This document shows positions 28,900-37,823 of a DNA stretch of 64,000 bases, piece by piece. Location: positions 310,001 through 374,000 of the forward strand of contig NZ_CP096258.1 of the NCBI RefSeq assembly GCF_023205015.1. Direction: 5' to 3'. Made by a program: the position numbers and the translations under genes. Position 1 is the stretch's first letter. Each line of letters opens with the position of its first letter. The DNA comes from Providencia rettgeri (GTDB lineage: Bacteria; Pseudomonadota; Gammaproteobacteria; Enterobacterales; Enterobacteriaceae). The notes under the pieces were generated by a model. The model had not been told where the DNA came from. It saw only the letters and a program-made list of their open reading frames with translations, and ran no database searches.

Positions 28900-29068
28900 G
28901 CCATGAACATGAACTCAGCTTTATGGTCTAATATCGTTATAGTGGTGACAATGAAAAATGGAATAAAGCCAAACTATATCGTTTAACCCGATAAGTTCGC
29001 GTTTTTCGTTAATTTATCTGTCGTTATTCGCGGTTAAATATAAAGATATAAAACACATAGGGGTTTAC

Positions 29069-30565
29069 ATGCAGGGCTTGAAAGTTCGGTATATCATTAG
29101 TGTTGTATTATTCTCCGTCTCGCATTTAGCGGTGGCTGAGTCTTTACAACCTGATCCAGCATGGCAGCAAGGAAAGCTAGAAAATGGCTTTAGCTGGCAA
29201 TTATTACAAACACCACAACGTCCAAATGACCGTATCCAGCTCAGATTAGCAATAAAAGCAGGCTCATTAACAGAAAAAGCGAGCGAGAAAGGATACAGTT
29301 ATCTCATTCCTAAAATGGCGTTGTTTCATCAAACAGAAGCGTTTCCAACTGCAACATTACAAGAATTTTGGCGTCAGGCAGCAGACCCTGACATGCCTAT
29401 TCCACCCGCTGTTGTTTCCTATGACTATACTATTTATAGCTTAAGTTTACCTAATAATCGCCCAGACCTAATTAAGCAAGCGCTCAATTGGCTTGCAACT
29501 TCTGTTGCAGGTGCGGAGTATACAGAAACGACGTTACATAATGGTTTAACCGCTCAAAACGTACCCGTAGCAACACTCCCTTTAAATGCCAACGATCCCG
29601 TTTGGCGAGCGCGTTTAAAGGGGTCAACGATGATGGGGTATGACCCAGGCCAAAAACCGAATGATGTTGTGGCGCTTGAAAGTGTGAACTCTTTTTATCA
29701 AAAATGGTATACACCGGATGTCATGACATTGTATGTCGCGGGCCATGTGGATGCTCGAATGTTATCTGATTCAATTTCACAAAATTTCTCTTCATTAGAA
29801 GGTCGGCGCTCTGAACCGGTTTCTGTTGCCGTGTTATCGTCAGTAAAACCGCAATCTATTGATATTTTGCAGGAACAACCTGCACAGGACACGCTTTCAT
29901 TAATTTGGGATATTGATTGGCTACCCATTAAAGACTCAAATGTCTTACTGCGTTATTGGTCCAGTGACTTAGCGCGTGAAGCGGTTTATCGCTCCTTGCA
30001 AAAAGCGTTCAATCAAAAGTTTAGTCAAGGGGAAGTCGTTCCGGGGTTAGATTGTCGTGTGCAATATCAAAAAGCCAGTTGTACATTAACGGTCACGGCA
30101 GCGCCTGAAAAAATGGCGGCGGTGACAGACATTGTCGCGAGTGAGCTTGCATCGATTAACCAAAATGGTATTGCGCCTGAGTTATTTGACGACATGCTCA
30201 AAGAGAAACAGGTGCAGTTATCGCAGTTGTTTGCCGCTTATGCGCGCACGAGTACCGACGTTCTGATTAGCCAACGTTTAATTTCTCAACAAAATGGGGT
30301 GGTTGATATTGCTCCTGAACAGTATCAGCGGTTAAGGCAATCTTTCTTGGCGTCACAAAGCCTTGAACAGGTGAATATGGAAGCTCGTCGGTTATTATCT
30401 CAAGAGGCAGCGTTTGTATTAGCGCAGCCAAAAGATAAACAAATGATGGATGCAGAACAAATTCGCCAGAAATTTACCAAGGTGCTATGGCCTCAAATTG
30501 CAGCGCCAGTATCAACAGAAGCCGCATCCGCTTCACCTGTAGAAGAAAAATCTACTGCACAATAA
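29069..30565 (+). CDS. yhjJ: YhjJ, M16-peptidase-like periplasmic protein
   Basis: Resembles E. coli YhjJ (498 residues in both). A signal peptide covers about 1-23 (ending AVAES). It has an M16-type fold with an N-terminal half starting WQQGKLENGFSWQLL and the Y..WYTPDVMTLYVAGHVDARML segment near 209-232. The zinc motif HxxEH, expected in the GYSYLIPKMALFH region near 79-91, is missing, so it is most likely a non-catalytic family member. Neighbour of the pdeK remnant, as in E. coli. Downstream is a hairpin terminator. Confidence 0.9.
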   Translation: MQGLKVRYIISVVLFSVSHLAVAESLQPDPAWQQGKLENGFSWQLLQTPQRPNDRIQLRLAIKAGSLTEKASEKGYSYLIPKMALFHQTEAFPTATLQEFWRQAADPDMPIPPAVVSYDYTIYSLSLPNNRPDLIKQALNWLATSVAGAEYTETTLHNGLTAQNVPVATLPLNANDPVWRARLKGSTMMGYDPGQKPNDVVALESVNSFYQKWYTPDVMTLYVAGHVDARMLSDSISQNFSSLEGRRSEPVSVAVLSSVKPQSIDILQEQPAQDTLSLIWDIDWLPIKDSNVLLRYWSSDLAREAVYRSLQKAFNQKFSQGEVVPGLDCRVQYQKASCTLTVTAAPEKMAAVTDIVASELASINQNGIAPELFDDMLKEKQVQLSQLFAAYARTSTDVLISQRLISQQNGVVDIAPEQYQRLRQSFLASQSLEQVNMEARRLLSQEAAFVLAQPKDKQMMDAEQIRQKFTKVLWPQIAAPVSTEAASASPVEEKSTAQ

Positions 30566-30589
30566 ATATGAAAAGATAGAAATACGAAA

Positions 30590-30620
30590 GATAGCCATTG
30601 AATATCCAGTGGCTATTTTT
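30590..30620 (+). terminator. Terminator after yhjJ
   Basis: ATAGCCATTG pairs with CCAGTGGCTAT (one G-U pair) and is followed by a run of T. It overlaps the end of the convergent serine hydrolase gene. Confidence 0.75.
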
Positions 30621-31629
30621 TCATTTCATGTTGTTGGCTTAATATTGATTCAATAACGTGGATCAGCGTCTCTCGTGATTCTCTATCATCAACAAACCCT
30701 GCCGCACTGGTTTTTGCTTTTGGTGCGTAATAGGCTACCGAGCCCCAAAAACCTAAATGGGAATACAAGGTGATGCCATTGACAACATTCACCATGATGC
30801 CCAATCTGTAATTTTCTGCGCCATCATGAGAACCCATACTTAGCATAGTCTCTAGCGTATTTGGTGATGAAAAAATATTTCCCTCAAACAGCGCTTCTAG
30901 AAATATCGCCATTTGTTTCGATGACATAACTAAACCACCACCGCCATAGGCATCCATGGAAGCGTGAACATGAGTGCCATCCCATTTACCTAAGTATTGG
31001 CGAGCCCGGGGAGCCGCGATTTTAGGGGGCGGCTCTAATGACTCCCAATAGGCGCTTTCAAGGCCAATAGAGTTGAAATGCAAAAGTTCCCTAACGGCTA
31101 GGCCAAGGGATTGCCCTGTGATTCGTTCAATAATATCACCGAGCAAAATATACCCAGTATCTGAATAGATAAAGGACTCTGAAGGCGAAAACGTTGGAAA
31201 TTGTTTACCCATGTACATCTCGACCTGCTCTGTTCGGCTCCAAACATAATTAGGCTGTTTAAGAACGGCTTTGAGATAGTCACCATCAGCATGGTCTAGC
31301 AGGCCACTGCTGTGCTCCAGTAAATGGCGGATGGTGATAGCACGAGTGTTATATTGGGTACTGAGCAGCGCATCATATTGTGGGTCAATATATTCAGATA
31401 TTGCATCATCAATACTAAGTTTCCCCATTTCAGTAAGACGTAAAATTGCAGCCGCAGTAAATGTCTTTGTGTTACTGGCGATTCGCAGCGGTGTATCAAC
31501 AGTGAGGGGCGCACCTTCAAGATCTGCTCCTCTGGCGCAGAAGGTTCCTACGCTATTTTGGGTTTGATTATGGTAGTAAAGGACGACACCACAAGTTAAA
31601 TTTTCGAGTTGTTGAATAGAGGTGGTCAT
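30613..31629 (-). CDS. Beta-lactamase-fold serine hydrolase
   Basis: Member of the class C beta-lactamase/penicillin-binding-like family (PF00144). The 338 residues show the SxxK nucleophile motif as SNTK (Ser52, Lys55), the second motif as YSD (Tyr155-Asp157, in IYSDTGYILLGDI), and the LLEHSSGL segment near 103-110. A possible third motif lies in YSHLGFWG (HLG). There is no signal peptide, so it is predicted to be cytoplasmic, unlike true AmpC enzymes; resistance function is not implied. Members act as esterases, aminopeptidases or amidases and the substrate cannot be told. Single gene facing yhjJ tail to tail. Confidence 0.85.
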   Translation of the reverse strand: MTTSIQQLENLTCGVVLYYHNQTQNSVGTFCARGADLEGAPLTVDTPLRIASNTKTFTAAAILRLTEMGKLSIDDAISEYIDPQYDALLSTQYNTRAITIRHLLEHSSGLLDHADGDYLKAVLKQPNYVWSRTEQVEMYMGKQFPTFSPSESFIYSDTGYILLGDIIERITGQSLGLAVRELLHFNSIGLESAYWESLEPPPKIAAPRARQYLGKWDGTHVHASMDAYGGGGLVMSSKQMAIFLEALFEGNIFSSPNTLETMLSMGSHDGAENYRLGIMVNVVNGITLYSHLGFWGSVAYYAPKAKTSAAGFVDDRESRETLIHVIESILSQQHEMKK

Positions 31630-31839
31630 AATAATCTCATTATTAAATGATTAAGATGAGGATACATGCCATCTTAATCATATTCATACGAACCAATGTA
31701 CGTTTAAAATGCGCTGAAATGGGTAATATGGCAGCCATACTAGGGTCAGTGTTTTTTCTTTTTATATAAATTTGGTGCTATGTTTACTCTAGATATAAGA
31801 ACATAAAATGTACCCAGATATTGATGTAAAGGAAATAGC

Positions 31840-32901
31840 ATGAACAACGTGAATACATTTTTACAACGGTTAGGCTTGCGTTATCCCATTATACAAGCTC
31901 CGATGGCAGGCGTTTCCACCCCAGCGCTAGCCGCTGCAGTTTCAGAGGCGGGCGGGCTTGGCTCACTAGGCCTAGGTGCAAATTCAGTGGAACAAGCTCG
32001 CCAATTGATTATTCAAACGCAAGCTCTGACAAGTAAAGCATTCAACGTCAATTTATTTTGCCATTTACCTGCGAAGCGTCATCCCACGAATGAACAAGCG
32101 TGGATCCAGTATTTAACCCCTTACTTTACCCAATTTAATGAGCATCCCCCTGCTTATCTCAATGAAATTTATGACACTTTTTTAGATAACTCAGAAATGT
32201 TATCTGTGTTGCTTGCAACAAAACCTGCAGTCGTAAGTTTCCATTTTAATATTCCATCCTTCGAGGTAATCCAGAAATTGAAACAACATGGGATTTATAC
32301 CATGGCGACCGCAACCAATTTGCATGAAGCACAACAAGTTGAATTGGCTGGGATTGACGCTGTTGTTGCACAAGGTATTGAGGCGGGAGGGCATCGAGGT
32401 ATGTTTGATTTGCAGGCTTTAGATGAAGAACTGACCACTTATGAATTAGTGACGTTAATATCTCAACATATTGATTTACCAGTGATTGCGGCTGGTGGCA
32501 TGATGGATGGGCAAGGTATTAATATGGCTTTAGATTGCGGTGCTGCTGCCGCTCAATTAGGCACTGCATTTTTGCTTTGTCCTGAATCTGCCGCGAACGC
32601 AGGCTATCGAGCTAAGATTAAGCAACAAACTGGGGATCACACGCAACTAACGTCTGCAATTTCAGGGCGTCCAGCGAGAGGGATTATTAATCAATTTATT
32701 CGAGCAGGTAACGGCTATGAGACAAGTCAATTACCTGATTATCCATTGGTTTATGATATTGGTAAGCAGCTTAATGCAGCAGCAATCAAATCAGGTAGCG
32801 ATGAATTTTCGGCATATTGGGCGGGGCAGAGTGTGGCGAAAGCTCGCGAGATGCCAGCGTCTTTATTGGTTAGAACGTTAGCAGAAGAAATGAAACGCTA
32901 G
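31840..32901 (+). CDS. Nitronate monooxygenase family FMN protein
   Basis: TIM-barrel flavoprotein of the nitronate monooxygenase/2-nitropropane dioxygenase family, which oxidises toxic alkyl nitronates. The 353 residues start with the typical LGLRYPIIQAPMAGVSTPAL (11-30) and contain QGIEAGGHRG at 178-187, with His185 as the expected catalytic base, followed by the phosphate-binding AAGGMMDGQGI and GAAAAQLGTAFLLCPES. Ribosome-binding site AAAGGAAA precedes the start. It stands alone between a divergent hydrolase and convergent yhjD. Confidence 0.9.
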   Translation: MNNVNTFLQRLGLRYPIIQAPMAGVSTPALAAAVSEAGGLGSLGLGANSVEQARQLIIQTQALTSKAFNVNLFCHLPAKRHPTNEQAWIQYLTPYFTQFNEHPPAYLNEIYDTFLDNSEMLSVLLATKPAVVSFHFNIPSFEVIQKLKQHGIYTMATATNLHEAQQVELAGIDAVVAQGIEAGGHRGMFDLQALDEELTTYELVTLISQHIDLPVIAAGGMMDGQGINMALDCGAAAAQLGTAFLLCPESAANAGYRAKIKQQTGDHTQLTSAISGRPARGIINQFIRAGNGYETSQLPDYPLVYDIGKQLNAAAIKSGSDEFSAYWAGQSVAKAREMPASLLVRTLAEEMKR

Positions 32902-32947
32902 TTTTAAGCGTGGTGGGGCGGGTTGCATCACCGCCCTCAATAAGTTG

Positions 32948-33940
32948 CTATTTAACCATTTCGTTATCCAATGAACCTTTTGGCTCATCAGTGGCTATCC
33001 AAGCTGCACAAAATAAAGTTAAACGCGCAAAGAAATAGAAGAATGCCATTAGCCCAAGCACTGAACCAAATGCAGCACCGGAAGGTGAGGATGCAAGGTT
33101 AGGCAAAATCCAGGTCATGATGGATTTAATGATTTCAAACCCAATGGCTGCCAGTAATGTTCCTTTAAAGAGTGACCTACGGCGATGTTGCATGCGCGGC
33201 AGGATCCAAAAAATCCACAGAAATAATAGGAAGTTAGCCGTAATTGATATCGTTAAACCAATGAGTGTCCAAGCCGGTTTCAGCCATTCTATACCGCCTA
33301 GTCCAAGTGTACTGACAATCGTTGCTTGTGCAGAGCCAGCAACAGAGGTCAGCGTAATTGTCACAACTAAGGCAATAAGTAGGCCAATTAAAGCAAAGAA
33401 GTCGCGAATATAGCGGAAGATAATATTTTCATGTTCATCTTCATTACGTTCCCATACAGGGCGAGATTGCGCCAAAATAGCTAAACGTAAGTTATTAACC
33501 CAATTAACCCCTGAGTAGACTGCTAAAGCTAACCCTGTCAGCCCAACGGTTGTACGTTGACGGATGGCGGTATCTATTGTTCTTTCTAATGTATTTGCGA
33601 GTGTCGGATCAGTAATATTTGCAGAAATTCCACGAACTAATTTTTCAAGTAATTCAGGATTACTAGCTAATACAAAACCGGCAGCAGCGAATGAAAACAT
33701 TAAAACGGGGATTAAAGAGAGAAAGGAGAAATAAGTGATCGCAGCTCCAAACTGGTTCCCCATTCGGTCGTTAAAGCGTTGCACGGTACGAATGATATGA
33801 GCAATAAAAGGAATTGCACAAATAAAGTTCACAACGCGCATTGAGAAGGTCACTGCTTTTTTACTGCCATCAATACTTCTATTCAGTGTTGCTTTCAGTT
33901 TATTGGTATCTTTTTGTTCTTCTTCCTGCGTATTCGACAT
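32948..33940 (-). CDS. yhjD: YhjD, YihY/BrkB-family inner-membrane protein
   Basis: Inner-membrane protein of 330 residues close to E. coli YhjD (337) and longer than the paralogue YihY (290). About six membrane segments lie within 35-320. Family landmarks are FNDRMGNQFGAAITYFSFLS near 71-90, TTVGLTGLALAVYSGVNW and the C-terminal SGAAFGSVLGLMAFFYFFAR. YhjD has been linked to lipid A/lipid export genetics in E. coli, but its molecular role is not settled. The charged N-terminal extension is cytoplasmic. Confidence 0.9.
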   Translation of the reverse strand: MSNTQEEEQKDTNKLKATLNRSIDGSKKAVTFSMRVVNFICAIPFIAHIIRTVQRFNDRMGNQFGAAITYFSFLSLIPVLMFSFAAAGFVLASNPELLEKLVRGISANITDPTLANTLERTIDTAIRQRTTVGLTGLALAVYSGVNWVNNLRLAILAQSRPVWERNEDEHENIIFRYIRDFFALIGLLIALVVTITLTSVAGSAQATIVSTLGLGGIEWLKPAWTLIGLTISITANFLLFLWIFWILPRMQHRRRSLFKGTLLAAIGFEIIKSIMTWILPNLASSPSGAAFGSVLGLMAFFYFFARLTLFCAAWIATDEPKGSLDNEMVK

Positions 33941-34144
33941 TTAATCCCCTTTTCCCGCAACTAAAAATTGTCTGACTTTTCGACCTATTTAATGCCTATA
34001 AATGAATAATATGCATAATACTATAGCTTAAATTGGCTAGTAACTTCATCCCAATGACTATTTTAAGAGATAAATAGCCATTGGAACGTTTGTATAAAGT
34101 CAAAGCAACTAGCTAATTAATCAGAGGAAAAGGGACATTAGAAA

Positions 34145-34552
34145 TTAAAGCGCATCTTTATAAACTTGCAGTTCAGCTTGAGCTTCTTTTAACTCGGCTT
34201 GTGCTTCCGCGAGTTTTCTTTCACGCTTTTTAATTTTGCTTCTGTCATCACCTTTTAATTTTTCTTCCTGCAACTCAGCTTCGCGCTCTTGTACTTTTTC
34301 TGTTTTTTCAGCCACCTCTTTTTGGCTATCTCGGTATAAAGATTCTGGAGTGCAATAACGATTCACATTATCGAGTGCTTCTTCTAAGCCTTTAACTCGA
34401 TGTTGATTTCCATGTTGTTTAGCGTAATTAATTTGCTCTTCAATGCGTTGTTTTTTTATTTCGCAGCCATTTTGTGTTTTTGCTGCCATTACTGATGCGC
34501 TCGTAAAAAAAGAAATACAAATACTAGTTGTAAGGAGTATTTTATTCATCAT
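34145..34552 (-). CDS. DUF1090 family periplasmic protein (YqjC-like)
   Basis: Small secreted protein of the DUF1090/YqjC family. A signal peptide runs to VMAA near residue 24, then the family pattern GCEIKKQRIEEQINYAKQHGN with two cysteines (about 30 and 72), and a long charged coiled coil (about 80-130) rich in Glu, Lys and Ala. Two tandem ATG codons occur; AGAGG lies better spaced for the second, giving 134 residues. Function is unknown. Confidence 0.85.
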   Translation of the reverse strand: MMNKILLTTSICISFFTSASVMAAKTQNGCEIKKQRIEEQINYAKQHGNQHRVKGLEEALDNVNRYCTPESLYRDSQKEVAEKTEKVQEREAELQEEKLKGDDRSKIKKRERKLAEAQAELKEAQAELQVYKDAL

Positions 34553-34782
34553 TTACCTCTGTTTATTTTAAAATTTGTGCTTAGGATAGCGTTTTATTTC
34601 TTTTCGGTCATGTGAATTTTAACACAGCTATGGTTATGACATTTGTAGTTAATTTTAGCTATAATGACGCGGATGAATAAATCCGGTCTATTTTTTGTTC
34701 AAAAGGGCTATCTTTAAAGAACCTATTTAATAATAGTCATCTTAGTGGCTAGTATTGAATTTCCTCAGGAAACAAACGTTAC

Positions 34783-35625
34783 ATGTTAAGTTATCGTCAC
34801 AGCTTTCACGCAGGCAACCATGCTGATGTGTTAAAACACACAGTACAGAGCTTGATTATTGAATCTCTGAAAGAGAAAGAAAAACCGTTTCTGTATTTAG
34901 ATACACATTCAGGTGCTGGCCGTTATCAATTAACGGGGGAGCATGCAGAAAAAACAGGTGAATATCTTGAAGGGATTGCGCGCATTTGGGAGCAACCTGA
35001 TTTACCTGAGGAATTATTACCGTACATGAATATTGTGCGCCAATTGAATGATAATGGGCGCTTACGCTATTACCCAGGTTCACCATTATTAGCAAAATAT
35101 TTATTACGTGAACACGATAAACTGGTATTAACTGAATTACATTCGAGCGATTATCCATTATTGCGCACCGAATTTTCACGGGATAACCGCGCGCAAGTTT
35201 TCAAGGAAGATGGATATCAACAACTGAAATCGAAATTACCCCCACAGAGTCGACGTGGTTTTGCGCTGTTGGATCCTCCTTATGAGATGAAGACGGATTA
35301 TGAAGCAGTAGTGAAAGGGGTGGTAGAAGGCTATAAACGCTTTGCAACAGGAACTTATGCAATTTGGTATCCTGTTGTATTACGGCAACAAATTAAGCGC
35401 ATGGTCAATCAATTAGAAGCAACGGGCATTCGTAAAATACTACAAATTGAATTGGCGGTACGCCCTGATAGCGACCAACGTGGAATGACAGCGTCTGGTA
35501 TGATAGTGATTAACCCACCTTGGAAACTTGAGCAGCAAATGAAGAATGTGCTGCCGTGGTTACATAAAACACTCGTCCCAGAAGGTACAGGACATACGTT
35601 AGTTGACTGGATTGTGCCAGAGTAA
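34783..35625 (+). CDS. rlmJ: 23S rRNA (adenine(2030)-N6)-methyltransferase RlmJ
   Basis: Methylates A2030 of 23S rRNA with S-adenosylmethionine. The 280 residues (E. coli 280) begin with the family signature MLSYRHSFHAGNHADVLKH, carry YLDTHSGAGRY near 38-48 for cofactor binding and the N6-adenine catalytic motif DPPY at 164-167. It is followed by gor, as in E. coli. Confidence 0.96.
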   Translation: MLSYRHSFHAGNHADVLKHTVQSLIIESLKEKEKPFLYLDTHSGAGRYQLTGEHAEKTGEYLEGIARIWEQPDLPEELLPYMNIVRQLNDNGRLRYYPGSPLLAKYLLREHDKLVLTELHSSDYPLLRTEFSRDNRAQVFKEDGYQQLKSKLPPQSRRGFALLDPPYEMKTDYEAVVKGVVEGYKRFATGTYAIWYPVVLRQQIKRMVNQLEATGIRKILQIELAVRPDSDQRGMTASGMIVINPPWKLEQQMKNVLPWLHKTLVPEGTGHTLVDWIVPE

Positions 35626-35763
35626 ACGGTATTTTTGATAGGTAACGTCGATTAAATCAATAGGCTTTACCTATCTAAAAGCGCTATTTATATCATGACA
35701 ATCAATAGCATGATGCGAGAAAATGCATTCATAAATCATTCAATCAATGGGAATAACCAAATT

Positions 35764-37116
35764 ATGAGCAAACATTACGACTATATCGCAATTGGTGGCG
35801 GAAGCGGTGGTATTGCGTCGATGAACCGTGCAGCAATGTATGGGCAAAAATGTGCCTTAATTGAGGCGAAAGCATTAGGTGGAACTTGTGTTAACGTGGG
35901 CTGCGTGCCGAAAAAGGTGATGTGGCATGCGGCACAAATTTCTGAAGCTATTCGCAATTATGGTCCTGATTATGGTTTTGATGCGACAATTAATCGTTTT
36001 GATTGGAAAACATTGATTGATAGCCGTACTGCTTACATTGATCGTATTCACCAATCTTATGACCGTGTCTTAGGCAATAACAAAGTCGATGTTATCAATG
36101 GTTTTGCACGTTTTATTGATGCCCATACTGTTGAGGTAAATGGTGAAACCTACACGGCAGACCATATTTTGATTGCAACTGGCGGGCGTCCGGTGATCCC
36201 TGCTATCCCAGGTGCAGAATATGGCATGACTTCTGATGGCTTCTTTGAACTTGAAGCCTTACCAAAACGTGTTGCGGTTGTGGGAGCTGGTTATATTGCC
36301 GTTGAACTCGCAGGTGTATTAAATGGCTTAGGTGCAGAAGCGCATTTATTCGTGCGTAAACACGCCCCGTTACGCTCATTTGACCCACTTATTGTTGAAA
36401 CATTAGTGGAAGTCATGAATACGGAAGGGCCAAAACTGCACACAGAATCAATTCCAAAAGAAGTCGTGAAAAATTCAGATGGTTCACTGACATTGAAATT
36501 GGAAAATGGCCAAGAACAAACGGTAGACGCATTAATTTGGGCAATTGGCCGTGAACCAATGACTGATAACCTGAATATTGAAGCCACAGGTGTCGCACTG
36601 AATGAAAAAGGCTATATCAAGGTTGATAAATACCAGAACACCAATGTACCGGGTGTCTACGCGGTGGGTGATAACACTGGCGCGGTTGAATTAACCCCAG
36701 TTGCGGTTGCGGCTGGCCGTCGTTTATCTGAGCGTTTATTTAATAATAAACCGGATGAGCACTTAGATTACAGTAATATTCCAACGGTGGTATTCTCACA
36801 CCCACCAATTGGCACTGTTGGTTTAACTGAACCAGAAGCAATTGAAAAATATGGCGCTGATAAAGTTAAATGCTATAAGTCATCTTTCACAGCCATGTAC
36901 ACCGCGGTTACTTCGCATCGTCAGCCTTGCCGTATGAAGCTAGTTTGTGTTGGCGACGATGAAAAAATCGTTGGTATTCATGGCATTGGATTCGGTATGG
37001 ATGAAATGTTACAAGGCTTCGCGGTTGCATTAAAAATGGGCGCAACCAAAAAAGATTTTGATAATACTGTTGCTATTCACCCAACCGCAGCGGAAGAATT
37101 TGTGACCATGCGTTGA
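35764..37116 (+). CDS. gor: Glutathione-disulfide reductase
   Basis: NADPH- and FAD-dependent reductase that keeps glutathione reduced in the cytoplasm. From the ATG at 35764 the protein is 450 residues, the E. coli length, with FAD motif GGGSGGIAS at 11-19, the redox disulfide in GGTCVNVGCVPKK (Cys42, Cys47), an NADPH-binding GAGYIAVELAG, and the C-terminal HPTAAEEF with the active-site His439 and Glu444. An upstream in-frame ATG at 35695 would add 23 residues before the FAD fold and is less likely. A bidirectional terminator follows. Confidence 0.96.
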   Translation: MSKHYDYIAIGGGSGGIASMNRAAMYGQKCALIEAKALGGTCVNVGCVPKKVMWHAAQISEAIRNYGPDYGFDATINRFDWKTLIDSRTAYIDRIHQSYDRVLGNNKVDVINGFARFIDAHTVEVNGETYTADHILIATGGRPVIPAIPGAEYGMTSDGFFELEALPKRVAVVGAGYIAVELAGVLNGLGAEAHLFVRKHAPLRSFDPLIVETLVEVMNTEGPKLHTESIPKEVVKNSDGSLTLKLENGQEQTVDALIWAIGREPMTDNLNIEATGVALNEKGYIKVDKYQNTNVPGVYAVGDNTGAVELTPVAVAAGRRLSERLFNNKPDEHLDYSNIPTVVFSHPPIGTVGLTEPEAIEKYGADKVKCYKSSFTAMYTAVTSHRQPCRMKLVCVGDDEKIVGIHGIGFGMDEMLQGFAVALKMGATKKDFDNTVAIHPTAAEEFVTMR

Positions 37117-37136
37117 TCCATTGGTTATCTTAAATT

Positions 37137-37170
37137 AAAAGCTAAGTTCATCTGAACTTAGCTTTTTTTT
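37137..37170. terminator. Bidirectional terminator between gor and the GST gene
   Basis: A perfect 11-bp inverted repeat AGCTAAGTTCA / TGAACTTAGCT with a 2-nt centre, flanked by A-rich and T8 tracts, can end both convergent transcripts. Confidence 0.85.
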
Positions 37171-37174
37171 GGCA

Positions 37175-37774
37175 TTATTTTGCCAACAGTTCAGCAATCG
37201 CAGGAATGGCCGCTAAGCTATCAAGGTATTTTTGCATCGCAGGGGTGGTTTCCATGACTTGGTATTTAACTAAAAACATCACAAATGCGCCGATATACAC
37301 ATCGACAGCCGTAAATTGCTCGCCACAAATAAACGGTTTAGCATTGTTTAAACCCACTTCTAAACACGCCATGGCGCGCTCGATAGAACCAAAGCCAGAA
37401 GATTTTTGTTGCTCTTCGTCTAATTGAATGCCTAAATTATTGATGGTAAAGGCAGATTCAATTGGCCCAGCAGTAAATAGGAACCAACGGTAGTAATCTG
37501 CACGTTTAGGGTCGCTCAAGGCCGGTGCTAACCCTTTTTCAATAAACTTATCTGCTAAATATAAGCAAATGGCGGCAGTTTCAGTGACAATGGCATCACC
37601 ATCAACAAGCGCAGGGACTTTTGCCATGGGATTAATTGCAAGATATTCAGCAGTGTGCATATCCGCGCCATAACCTAATTCAACACGTTTGTAAGGAATG
37701 TCTAAAATTTTTAAAAGTAGGTCGACAGTATTACCGCGTGACATTGAATTAGTAAACAGAACCAGTTCGCTCAT
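37175..37774 (-). CDS. Glutathione S-transferase family protein
   Basis: The 199 residues contain an N-terminal thioredoxin-fold GST domain (MSELVLFTNSMSRGNTVDLL, with NPMAKVPALVDGD near 49-61 and the glutathione-binding TETAAICLYL) and an all-helical C-terminal domain (about 90-199) with the N-capping FTAVDVYIGAF motif. The catalytic residue is likely the Ser/Asn at the N-terminal loop, as in bacterial beta- or related classes. Substrate unknown. It lies next to gor but convergent with it, and 49 bp downstream of the regulator that precedes it. Confidence 0.88.
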   Translation of the reverse strand: MSELVLFTNSMSRGNTVDLLLKILDIPYKRVELGYGADMHTAEYLAINPMAKVPALVDGDAIVTETAAICLYLADKFIEKGLAPALSDPKRADYYRWFLFTAGPIESAFTINNLGIQLDEEQQKSSGFGSIERAMACLEVGLNNAKPFICGEQFTAVDVYIGAFVMFLVKYQVMETTPAMQKYLDSLAAIPAIAELLAK

Positions 37775-37823
37775 GGTGATTTCCTTATATGAAGTTGAGC
37801 GCTTACTATAAGGGAGTCGAGTG

